A stretch of DNA of 5,342 bases from DATKZS01 sp035527835 [NCBI: bacterium]. Lineage in GTDB: Bacteria; RBG-13-61-14. Position numbers and translations under genes: made by a program. The notes under the pieces were generated by a model. It worked only from the letters and a program-made list of their open reading frames with translations, was not told the origin of the DNA and made no database searches. Position 1 is the stretch's first letter. Every line of letters starts with the position of its first letter. The DNA lies in the NCBI GenBank assembly GCA_035527835.1, contig DATKZS010000020.1, forward strand, positions 1-5,342, given 5' to 3'. This document shows positions 1-4,991 of this stretch, one piece after another.

Positions 1-158
1 AGCCGGTTGGGGCCAACGCTCCGGAGCTGTTCTTTGCCGGGCCGCAAAGAAACATCATGATTTACTTGGCGATCCTTGGCGCTCTTGGCGTCTTGGCGGT
101 TTTCTTGCGGGGCAAAGGGGTCGGGGCAAAGGGGTCAGACCCTTGTTTGTTAGTTTAA
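1..158 (+). CDS. Possible 3' end of a membrane protein cut by the left edge (doubtful)
   Basis: One frame is open from the left edge (first full codon at 3) to a TAA at 156-158, giving about 51 residues. It reads as a short polar stretch, a hydrophobic segment (NIMIYLAILGALGVLAVFL) and a basic RGKG, as in a C-terminal membrane anchor. Against this, codons 65-98 come from four CTTGGCG heptamers of a dispersed repeat and the last residues come from the GGGGTCAGACCC repeat. The hydrophobicity may simply be how that repeat translates in this frame. Only about the first dozen codons lie outside repeat DNA. No family is recognised. I regard this as an open question, not a gene call. Confidence 0.2.
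   Translation, partial: PVGANAPELFFAGPQRNIMIYLAILGALGVLAVFLRGKGVGAKGSDPCLLV
29..113. repeat. CTTGGCG-heptamer palindromic repeat element, left copy
   Basis: Four CTTGGCG heptamers start at 65, 75, 84 and 92, so the spacing shortens from 10 to 9 to 8. They are preceded by a hairpin with TTCTTTGC at 30-37 pairing with GCAAAGAA at 44-51. The ends also form an imperfect inverted repeat: GGGCCGCAAAGAAA near 39-52 against TTTCTTGCGGGGC at 101-113. The same heptamer type (consensus CTT-T/G-G-C/T-G) recurs at 282-296 and in both arms of the element at 4423-4563, so this is a repeat family and not a single-site feature. I infer a non-coding mobile or structured repeat. Confidence 0.5.
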
Positions 159-285
159 GGAAAAGCATTCAATAAGGCCCATTCTTTTTTACTTTCCCAT
201 CTTTGGGCAAAGGGGTCAGACCCTTGTTTGTTAGTTTAAGGAAAAGCATTCAATAAGGCCCATTCTTTTTTACTTTCCCATCTTT
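124..285. repeat. Exact 81-bp tandem duplication with GGGGTCAGACCC palindrome
   Basis: Positions 124-204 and 205-285 match base for base. Each unit begins GGGCAAAGGGGTCAGACCC, continues through an A/T-rich middle and ends in a pyrimidine-rich TTTCCCATCTTT. GGGTC-A-GACCC is a small inverted repeat. A further partial copy of the unit start (GGGGCAAAGGGGTC) sits directly upstream at 109-122, with a 14-bp period. Perfect identity suggests recent slippage or duplication. From memory, GGGGTCAGACCC-type palindromes are abundant in Deltaproteobacteria and often accompany REP-associated Y1 transposases. No transposase is present here. Confidence 0.85.
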
Positions 286-296
286 GTGCCTTTGTG
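282..296. repeat. Two CTTTGTG heptamers (same family as the flanking elements)
   Basis: CTTTGTG occurs at 282-288 and 290-296 with a period of 8, directly following the second 81-bp unit. The spacing and consensus match the heptamers at 65-98 and 4533-4556, so this looks like a fragment of the same repeat family. Confidence 0.35.
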
Positions 297-417
297 GTTA
301 CTCTCCCATCCCTCTTGCCCCCATTATACAAGCTTCTATATCAAACGCAAGGGGATCGAACCGGTAAAAATTACATGTTGGGGTGCGACGTTTTTACAAT
401 ATATAGAAGGTCTTTTA

Positions 418-449
418 GGTTTGTGGTTTGAGGTTTGGGGTTTGGGGTT
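418..449 (+). repeat. GGTTTGN heptamer run
   Basis: Four consecutive heptamers read GGTTTGT, GGTTTGA, GGTTTGG and GGTTTGG (418-445), followed by a partial GGTT. It is a short G/T-strand microsatellite that resembles telomere repeats only superficially. No function can be assigned. Confidence 0.7.
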
Positions 450-597
450 AAAGAGAGGAGAGTGACGGTTTTGGATAGCGGCGCTCAACAAAAAGTGAGG
501 CTGGCCCGGGGCGGTGGAAACTCGGGGTTTTCATTTTCCCGTTCTTCGAGCCATAAACCCCTTCGATTTTCCGTGGCCTATTCCGTGGTCCGGATTT

Positions 598-708
598 CAG
601 GCCGCGGGAGGCCGGATCTTGGGACGCGGGTGGCCCGGAGGTTGGGACGCGGGAGGCCGGATTTTGGGACACGGGTGTCCGGGCGTATAGGCCGCGGCGG
701 GCGGTTTT
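598..708 (+). repeat. Degenerate 22-23-bp tandem array, about five units
   Basis: Units begin near 598, 620, 643, 665 and 687. The three central ones start TGGGACGCGGG, TGGGACGCGGG and TGGGACACGGG, each followed by a GGCCGG/GGCCCGG-like half. Viewed as a 45-bp period, 604-638 and 649-683 match with about four mismatches. The array produces Pro/Arg/Gly repeat peptides on both strands, which explains the long spurious frames across it. Confidence 0.65.
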
Positions 709-913
709 CGGGCCAGGCTAAGTCAGGGCGCGGAGTGGAAGTGATGGAAAAGGTTGGGGCGGGTTTTCGATATTTTTCGGCGGAGGGCTCTGGTGGCCCG
801 AGGTCTAGGCCAGCTCCGGGCTTAGAAGTGCAAAGGAAAAAATGCTGGATATTATGGGAGGGCAATGGTAACCTTGATTGGAGAGGCTGTTCAAGAGCAG
901 GGAGGAAGGCTTG

Positions 914-1480
914 ATGAAGAGGGCAAGGGCGTTTATATGGTGCGCGGCCTTGGGTGTTGCCGTGATGGCGGCGTCGCCGGCGCTGGGCGCGGAGCGGCTG
1001 GTGAGTGTTTCCGAGCTGAGCCGCGAGGCCGAGGTGGTGGCGCGGGCGGAGGTGGTGAGTGTTACGGGAGCGATGGTGGAGACGGCGGGCGGGCGGTTCC
1101 CGTTTCTTGTTTATGAGGCGCGGGTAAAGGAAGTGATCGCGGGTGCTTGTCCGGCCCGGATTTTCGTACGGGTCCCGGGCGTGGTGGCTGGCGGCCGGAT
1201 CGGGTCGCTGCCGGACGGGCCGGCGCTGGGCCAGGGAACGGAGGCGGTGTTTTTCTTGAAGGCGGGCCGGGGAGCGGCGCCGGGGAGCGGAATTTACGAC
1301 CTGGTGAGCCTGGGCTGCGGGGCGTTGCCGGTGGCGGCCGGCGGCAAGGACGCGGTGGTGATGGTGCCGGAGAAGGGCAAGGCGCACGAGGGCCGCGGCC
1401 GGGTCAAGGTGCGTCTTCAAGACCTCACGGCGCAGGTGAAGGCGGCGCGCGAGAACCAGGCGCGGGAGGCCAAGCCATGA
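914..1480 (+). CDS. Small secreted protein of unknown function, paired with a metalloprotease
   Basis: The protein has 188 residues. I chose the ATG at 914 because GGAGG at 901-905 lies 8 nt upstream and because it gives a clean Sec signal peptide: basic start MKRAR, hydrophobic core 6-20 and cleavage near residues 25-26 (PALGA). A TTG at 878 would add 12 residues and spoil the signal. The mature part looks beta-rich: EVVARAEVVSV, then YEARVKEVIAG (67-77), IFVRVPGVVAGGRIG (83-97) and GTEAVFFLK (108-116). From memory, this layout matches unnamed small exported proteins found beside matrixin-like proteases; it is recall, not a search. Cysteines 79 and 135 could form a disulfide. The last 30 residues are charged and probably helical. 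The stop overlaps the next start (ATGA), so the two are translationally coupled. A role as inhibitor, chaperone or partner of the protease is inference. Confidence 0.85.
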   Translation: MKRARAFIWCAALGVAVMAASPALGAERLVSVSELSREAEVVARAEVVSVTGAMVETAGGRFPFLVYEARVKEVIAGACPARIFVRVPGVVAGGRIGSLPDGPALGQGTEAVFFLKAGRGAAPGSGIYDLVSLGCGALPVAAGGKDAVVMVPEKGKAHEGRGRVKVRLQDLTAQVKAARENQAREAKP

Positions 1481-3117
1481 AGCGAGGCGGCTTTTCTTCC
1501 CGCGCCATCGTGCCCTCGCTTTTCATCCTGGCCGCGGGCGTCTGGCTCCTTGCTCGTCCCGCCTATCCCTACTGGTTCCTGCACGAGAATTACGCGCTCG
1601 ACCCGGCGCTGTCGCTGGAGGAGTACCGTCCGGCGCCTGACGGCTCGCGTCCGTCGCCGGGCAACATGCCGGGTCCGATCGAGATCCGGATCTTGCCGCT
1701 GCCGGCGGGGGTGAACGACGCGGCGGTTGAGGCGGCGATGCGGGCGGTGGGGAACTGGTCGCGGGTGCGTGGCTCGGGGCTGAAGATCACGGTGAAGGCG
1801 CCGGCGGCGGGCGCGGCTTATGACCATGACTGGCAGTCGCGTTACAACGGGGAGGACGGGCGGAACACGATCGAGTTCGTGCCGGGCGGCTGGCCGTGGT
1901 TCTGGGGCCCGAACATCATCGCCATGACCGTGCCGCACACGGATGACGAGGGCCGCATCCAAGAGGCCGACATCTTCTGCAACGCGCGGAATTATACGTG
2001 GACGGTTTTCGAGAGGGAGGGCTATTTCCCTGCCCTGGACGCTCTGAACATCATTGACACGGAGGCGCTGCTCACGCACGAGCTGGGCCACGTGTTCGGG
2101 CTCGGGCACAGCCAGTACGGGTGGGCGGCGATGTACTGGCTGCCCGGGGTGGCCGACACCCGCTCTCGCCACCTGACCTCCGACGACCGCGCCGGCCTCA
2201 CCTCGCTCTATCCGCGGACCGCGGCCGACACGGCTCCGCCGAGTATCTGGGGCATTCACGCGGACACGTGGGGCGGCGACTGCGGGATGGGCACGCTCAA
2301 TCTGAGCAATGCGTTGCTCGCCTACGTGGACCGCGCGGTGCCGCTTTCCGGGCCGCACGAGATGGTGTATAACCCGCCGCTGCCGGGCAGCACGGTCTGG
2401 CCGTATTGCCTGCTGGGCGCCGGATTCCGGCCGGAGCGCTTCGCGGGAATGGATATGTACCGTGACGGCGTAGCGCAGGACACGGTGGCGGGCGCGTCGT
2501 ACGTTGGCCCGAACTTCGTCACGGCCACTCTGATGCACGGCGCGGGGTCGTATCCGCTCCTGCCGACCGGCGCTTATGACGCGGGCGTGATCCAGGACCC
2601 GGGCGGGGCGGGCTCGCTGTTTCAGGGCTTGATCGTGAACGACGCGGCCAACACCGTGCCCGCGGCGGTGGCCGCGGCCGCGGCGGAACAGGCGCGGCCG
2701 GGCATCTGGCTCGGGCTCGACGGGTCCGGATCGTCCGACCCGGACGGCGACCCGCTCACGTACCGCTGGTCGGTCCCGGAAGCGCCGCAGGGATGGCCGG
2801 GCGTGCTCGCGTCCGACACCGCGCAACAGACCCTGGTTTACCTGAGCGGACTCGGAGTGTACGTGGTGCGGCTTATTGTGAACGACGGCGTGACCGACGG
2901 CGTGGCGGCGGACGTCATCATCCGGTCGCGGCCCGCGGCCGGCTCCGGCGATTCCGGGATGGGACCGTTCGGCTGCTCCGCGGCCCGCGGCGCCCCCGCG
3001 CTCCCCGCGGTCCTGGCCCTCGTGCTCCCGCTGCTGGTCGCGCCGCTCTTGAGGAAACGGGCCGACATCAGGAAGGTGGAGCCCGACACTCCTGTCGGGC
3101 GGGGTCCGCGCGCTTGA
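1477..3117 (+). CDS. Secreted matrixin-type zinc metalloprotease with PKD-like domain and C-terminal anchor
   Basis: The protein has 546 residues. The start at 1477 is set by GGGAGG at 1464-1469 and the ATGA overlap. A signal peptide covers about residues 1-30 (core 11-25). The metzincin catalytic domain spans roughly 65-247: DGRNTIEFV, then DDEGRIQEADIFCN, the zinc motif HELGHVFGLGH (His201, Glu202, His205, His211), a Met-turn candidate Met219 and the matrixin-like ending LTSDDRAGLTSLYP (233-246). Residues 248-385 are not recognised. A PKD/cadherin-like beta domain follows (about 385-487), with DGSGSSDPDGDPLTYRW at 415-431. The tail is a Gly/Ser linker, Cys500, a hydrophobic helix 508-525 and RKR 526-528, like MYXO/JDVT/Synerg-CTERM sorting signals. 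The protein should hydrolyse peptide bonds outside the cytoplasm, probably at the cell surface; the substrate is unknown. Residues 534-546 and the stop lie in a dispersed repeat. Catalytic class is very secure, exact subfamily less so. Confidence 0.95.
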   Translation: MKRGGFSSRAIVPSLFILAAGVWLLARPAYPYWFLHENYALDPALSLEEYRPAPDGSRPSPGNMPGPIEIRILPLPAGVNDAAVEAAMRAVGNWSRVRGSGLKITVKAPAAGAAYDHDWQSRYNGEDGRNTIEFVPGGWPWFWGPNIIAMTVPHTDDEGRIQEADIFCNARNYTWTVFEREGYFPALDALNIIDTEALLTHELGHVFGLGHSQYGWAAMYWLPGVADTRSRHLTSDDRAGLTSLYPRTAADTAPPSIWGIHADTWGGDCGMGTLNLSNALLAYVDRAVPLSGPHEMVYNPPLPGSTVWPYCLLGAGFRPERFAGMDMYRDGVAQDTVAGASYVGPNFVTATLMHGAGSYPLLPTGAYDAGVIQDPGGAGSLFQGLIVNDAANTVPAAVAAAAAEQARPGIWLGLDGSGSSDPDGDPLTYRWSVPEAPQGWPGVLASDTAQQTLVYLSGLGVYVVRLIVNDGVTDGVAADVIIRSRPAAGSGDSGMGPFGCSAARGAPALPAVLALVLPLLVAPLLRKRADIRKVEPDTPVGRGPRA

Positions 3118-3149
3118 TATGCGCCGGGGACAAGAGTGTCCCCGCCACC
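3075..3149. repeat. 75-bp inverted-repeat element of two GACACTC(C/T)TGTC hairpins
   Basis: GCCCGACA-CTCC-TGTCGGGC (3081-3100) is a perfect 8-bp stem with a 4-nt loop. GGGGACA-AGAG-TGTCCCC (3126-3143) is a perfect 7-bp stem with a 4-nt loop. The second, read on the minus strand, has loop CTCT, so the two share the core GACACTC(C/T)TGTC in opposite orientation. GGTGG at 3075-3079 and CCACC at 3145-3149 extend the mirrored ends. The element contains the last 13 codons and stop of the metalloprotease. No T-run follows, so it is not a classical terminator, though it could protect mRNA 3' ends. I recall similar hairpins as widespread small repeats in several uncultured or PVC-like bacteria. Confidence 0.7.
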
Positions 3150-3177
3150 ATGGCGGCTCGCCGGCCCGCGCCCTCCC

Positions 3178-3206
3178 TTGCATTGGCCATCGCCGTCTAA
3201 TAGAAT
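3178..3206 (+). promoter_or_regulatory. Candidate sigma-70-type promoter for the acyl-CoA dehydrogenase
   Basis: TTGCAT (3178-3183) and TAGAAT (3201-3206) are separated by 17 bp. The -10 matches the consensus at five of six positions and the -35 only at three of six. Transcription would start near 3213, giving a leader of about 22 nt. Its place between the repeat element and the gene fits a separate transcription unit. Confidence 0.35.
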
Positions 3207-3234
3207 CCTCTCAAAAATTCGAGGAGGCACGCAC

Positions 3235-4386
3235 ATGGCTCTTGATTTCAGGCTGACCGATGAGCAGGTGGCGATGAAGGAATCCACCCGCAAGTTCGCG
3301 GAGCGCGAGCTGTCTCCGGGCGCGATCGAGCGGGACGTGAAGGCCGAGTTCAACCTGGCCGGCTTCAAAAAATGCGGAGAGTTCGGGCTGCTGGGTCTCC
3401 CCGTTCCCAGGGAGTACGGCGGCTCCGGCGCCGACGTCATCACCATGATGGCCGCGATGGAGGGCCTGGGCCGCGGCTGCACCGACGGCGGGCTGATCCT
3501 GAGCCTGGGCGCCCACGTGTGCATCTGCACCATCCCGATCTGGCAGTACGGCACGGAGGAGCAAAAGAAAAAATTCCTGCCCGGCCTGTGCGGGGGCGAG
3601 CTGATCGGCGCGTTCGGGCTCACCGAGCCCAACGCCGGCTCCGACGCCCTGGCCGTCCAGACCACCGCCAAAAAGGACGGGGACCACTGGGTCTTGAACG
3701 GGACCAAGATGTTCATCACCAACGGACCCATCGCCGACGTGGTGCTCACCATCGCCACCGTGGACAGGAGCAAGAAGGCCGGCGGGCTCACGGCGTTCCT
3801 GGTGGAGAAGGGCACGCCCGGGTACTCGTGCTCGCGCGAGCTGGACAAGATGGGGATGCGCAGCTCTCCGACCGGCGAGCTGGTGTTCGAGGACTGCCGG
3901 GTCCCGGACGCCAACGTGATCGGCGGGGTCGGCGGCGGCGCCGGCATCACCATGGGAACGCTCGGCTGGGAGCGGGCCACCATGATCGCCTCCGCCATCG
4001 GCGGACAGGAGCGCGTGCTGGAAAAGACCGTGAAATACGCCTCGGAGCGCGTCCAGTTCGGAAAGCCCATCTCCCACTTCCAGGCCATCCAGCACAAGCT
4101 CGCCGACATGAAAGTCAACCTCGAAATCTGCCGCCTGCTCGTGTACAAGAGCGCATGGATGAAGCAGAACGGCATGGACGACATGGCCTTCGCCGCCATC
4201 ACCAAGCTCACCGTCTCCGAGCTCGGCCGCCAGAACATGCTCCACGCCCTCCAGGTGCACGGCGGCTACGGCTACATGCGCGAGTACGAGATCGAGCGCG
4301 GTGTCCGCGACTCCATGCTCGGCACCATCGGCGCCGGGACCTCCGAAATCCAGCGCATGATCATCGCGCGGAGCCTCTTGGCCTGA
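3235..4386 (+). CDS. Acyl-CoA dehydrogenase, isovaleryl/long-chain-type active site
   Basis: The protein has 383 residues, the usual length. The start is fixed by GAGGAGG at 3221-3227, 7 nt upstream. Visible family marks are LTEEQ-like LTDEQVAMKE near the N-terminus, FGLTEPNAGSDA (127-138), WVLNGTKMFITN (152-163), ERVQFGKPISHFQAIQHKLADM (271-292) and QVHGGYGYMREYEIERGVRD (340-359). It is an FAD enzyme that oxidises an acyl-CoA to the 2-enoyl-CoA and passes electrons to ETF in the cytoplasm. The position of the MCAD/SCAD catalytic Glu is Ala367 (IGAGTSEIQR, 365-374). Glu246 in GWERATMIA matches the alternative base of isovaleryl- and long-chain acyl-CoA dehydrogenases. That favours a branched- or long-chain substrate, but carrier-protein-linked acyl dehydrogenases share this arrangement. 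No ETF or pathway gene is in view. A GGCCTG/CAGGCC stem (4380-4406) overlaps the stop and has no T-run. Confidence 0.97.
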   Translation: MALDFRLTDEQVAMKESTRKFAERELSPGAIERDVKAEFNLAGFKKCGEFGLLGLPVPREYGGSGADVITMMAAMEGLGRGCTDGGLILSLGAHVCICTIPIWQYGTEEQKKKFLPGLCGGELIGAFGLTEPNAGSDALAVQTTAKKDGDHWVLNGTKMFITNGPIADVVLTIATVDRSKKAGGLTAFLVEKGTPGYSCSRELDKMGMRSSPTGELVFEDCRVPDANVIGGVGGGAGITMGTLGWERATMIASAIGGQERVLEKTVKYASERVQFGKPISHFQAIQHKLADMKVNLEICRLLVYKSAWMKQNGMDDMAFAAITKLTVSELGRQNMLHALQVHGGYGYMREYEIERGVRDSMLGTIGAGTSEIQRMIIARSLLA

Positions 4387-4422
4387 CCCGGTTCTTCCCG
4401 CAGGCCCGATGGAGCGGCTGAT

Positions 4423-4563
4423 TCTTTAAGCGCAAAGGGACAAAGAACGCAGAGAATTGATAGAGAAGATTTTCAGGGGGCCGAATCAGCAACATGGACA
4501 AGCTGAAATTCCCGCGAGAGAAAATATCTTTTCTTTGTGTTCTTTGCGCCTTAGCGCTTTTAA
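4423..4563. repeat. Inverted-repeat element with CGCAAAG-like heptamers in each arm
   Basis: The left arm has CGCAAAG, GACAAAG and CGCAGAG starting at 4431, 4439 and 4448 (spacing 8, 9). The right arm has CTTTGTG, CTTTGCG and CTTAGCG starting at 4533, 4542 and 4550 (spacing 9, 8). Arms and spacing mirror each other, and TTTAAG/CTTTTAAA extends the ends. The arms enclose about 78 nt of unrelated sequence. This matches the heptamer family at 65-98 and 282-296 and looks like a MITE-like or structured dispersed repeat lying downstream of the dehydrogenase. Confidence 0.65.
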
Positions 4564-4602
4564 AAGCCTGGTTCCGATGTCCCGGCGGGACCACTAATCA
4601 CC

Positions 4603-4630
4603 GCCCGTGAAAAACGGGCCCGAGTTTTTT
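4603..4630 (+). terminator. Terminator-like hairpin downstream of the acyl-CoA dehydrogenase
   Basis: GCCCGT (4603-4608) pairs with ACGGGC (4614-4619) around a GAAAA loop, and six T residues follow at 4625-4630 after a 5-nt gap. A smaller hairpin GTCCC-GGC-GGGAC (4579-4591) lies just upstream. The gap to the T-run is longer than ideal. It lies about 220 nt after the stop, beyond the inverted-repeat element. Confidence 0.5.
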
Positions 4631-4750
4631 CAGTTAACCTGCTGTTTCGGAACGATTTTTGTCCGGCAACCGGGCCGGATTTAGAACAAATTAATTTTGT
4701 TGAAACTACTCCCCCCTCTTCGGCATCTAAATATATGAGAGCGGCAAGAT

Positions 4751-4775
4751 AAAAAGATGGCCCCGCGAAGGGGCC
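4751..4775 (-). terminator. Minus-strand intrinsic terminator
   Basis: Read on the minus strand, GGCCCC-TTCGC-GGGGCC (4775 to 4759) is a 6-bp GC stem with a UUCG-like loop, followed after three bases by TTTTT (4755-4751). This is a typical rho-independent terminator. No protein gene is evident upstream on the minus strand, so it either ends a non-coding transcript or blocks antisense reading from the insertion-sequence side toward the dehydrogenase. Confidence 0.55.
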
Positions 4776-4873
4776 GGCGAGGATGCGGAAAGATGCGAGG
4801 GCGCCCACGGGCGTCCGTGCCAAGCTGATCGGTGGCTGGTCCGGGAAGACGCTTAGGCAGGCACCAGATGCCC

Positions 4874-4904
4874 GGCCGGGACAAAGCTGCTCCCAGTCCC
4901 GGCC
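4874..4904. other. Perfect 9-bp GC-rich hairpin
   Basis: GGCCGGGAC (4874-4882) pairs perfectly with GTCCCGGCC (4896-4904) around a 13-nt loop. On plus it is followed by an A-run and not a T-run, so it is not a terminator on either strand. Nearby shorter pairings (CTGGT 4836-4840 with ACCAG 4863-4867, and CACGG-GCGT-CCGTG at about 4806-4819) suggest the 4756-4905 stretch could fold as an RNA. I do not recognise a known riboswitch or RNA family. Confidence 0.45.
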
Positions 4905-4939
4905 ATAAAAAAGGGCCCGGGGGTGACCCTGGTCCTGAC

Positions 4940-4991
4940 AACAAGGCCGGCTGGTCTTATTCTCCTCCTTCTACAGCCGGCCTTGTTTTTT
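4940..4991 (+). terminator. Strong intrinsic terminator with 14-bp stem and pyrimidine loop
   Basis: AACAAGGCCGGCTG (4940-4953) pairs without mismatch with CAGCCGGCCTTGTT (4974-4987), and the T-run 4986-4991 completes a canonical rho-independent terminator. The 20-nt loop contains TCTCCTCCTT, which matches an anti-Shine-Dalgarno sequence. No gene lies directly upstream on plus; the nearest is the dehydrogenase, more than 550 nt away and already followed by another terminator-like hairpin. A non-coding RNA ending here is therefore a reasonable inference. Confidence 0.75.

Larger units (their letters stand above)
297..913. other. Intergenic region with simple repeats; no credible gene
   Basis: Reading frames here (for example 435-914 on plus, 448-672 and 578-1420 on minus) translate to Arg/Gly/Pro-rich low-complexity sequence driven by the GC-rich repeats and have no recognisable domain. 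A 7-bp inverted repeat GTAAAAA/TTTTTAC (364-370 and 391-397) surrounds an A/T-rich stretch. TACAAT at 395-400 with TTACAT at 371-376 (18-bp spacer) is a very weak promoter candidate. I found no convincing promoter close to the gene at 914. The two tandem repeats are listed separately. Confidence 0.6.

Noticed and set aside
435-914. 159-residue plus-strand reading frame
   Set aside because: Arg/Gly-rich low complexity produced by the tandem array; no ribosome binding site or domain; it ends at the start of the real secreted gene.
578-1420. 280-residue minus-strand reading frame
   Set aside because: Lies antisense to the array and the small secreted gene; Arg/Pro/His-rich composition is typical of shadow frames in GC-rich DNA.
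1147-1476. Upstream extension of the metalloprotease to a TTG at 1147
   Set aside because: The extension is Gly/Arg/Pro-rich, lies out of frame over the small secreted gene and would bury the signal peptide; the ATG at 1477 has a proper ribosome binding site.
2838-4238. 466-residue minus-strand frame, with 1417-3183 and 3211-4260 minus frames
   Set aside because: Antisense shadows of the protease and the dehydrogenase, whose strands have clear family motifs.
4756-4905. Known riboswitch or housekeeping RNA
   Set aside because: I compared by eye with cobalamin, c-di-GMP, SAM, FMN, SRP and RNase P motifs and found no diagnostic core.
4681-4944. 87-residue minus-strand frame with a purine-rich GGAGGAG upstream
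   Set aside because: The GGAGGAG is the complement of the terminator loop, about 18 nt from the TTG start, too far; the peptide crosses the minus-strand terminator.
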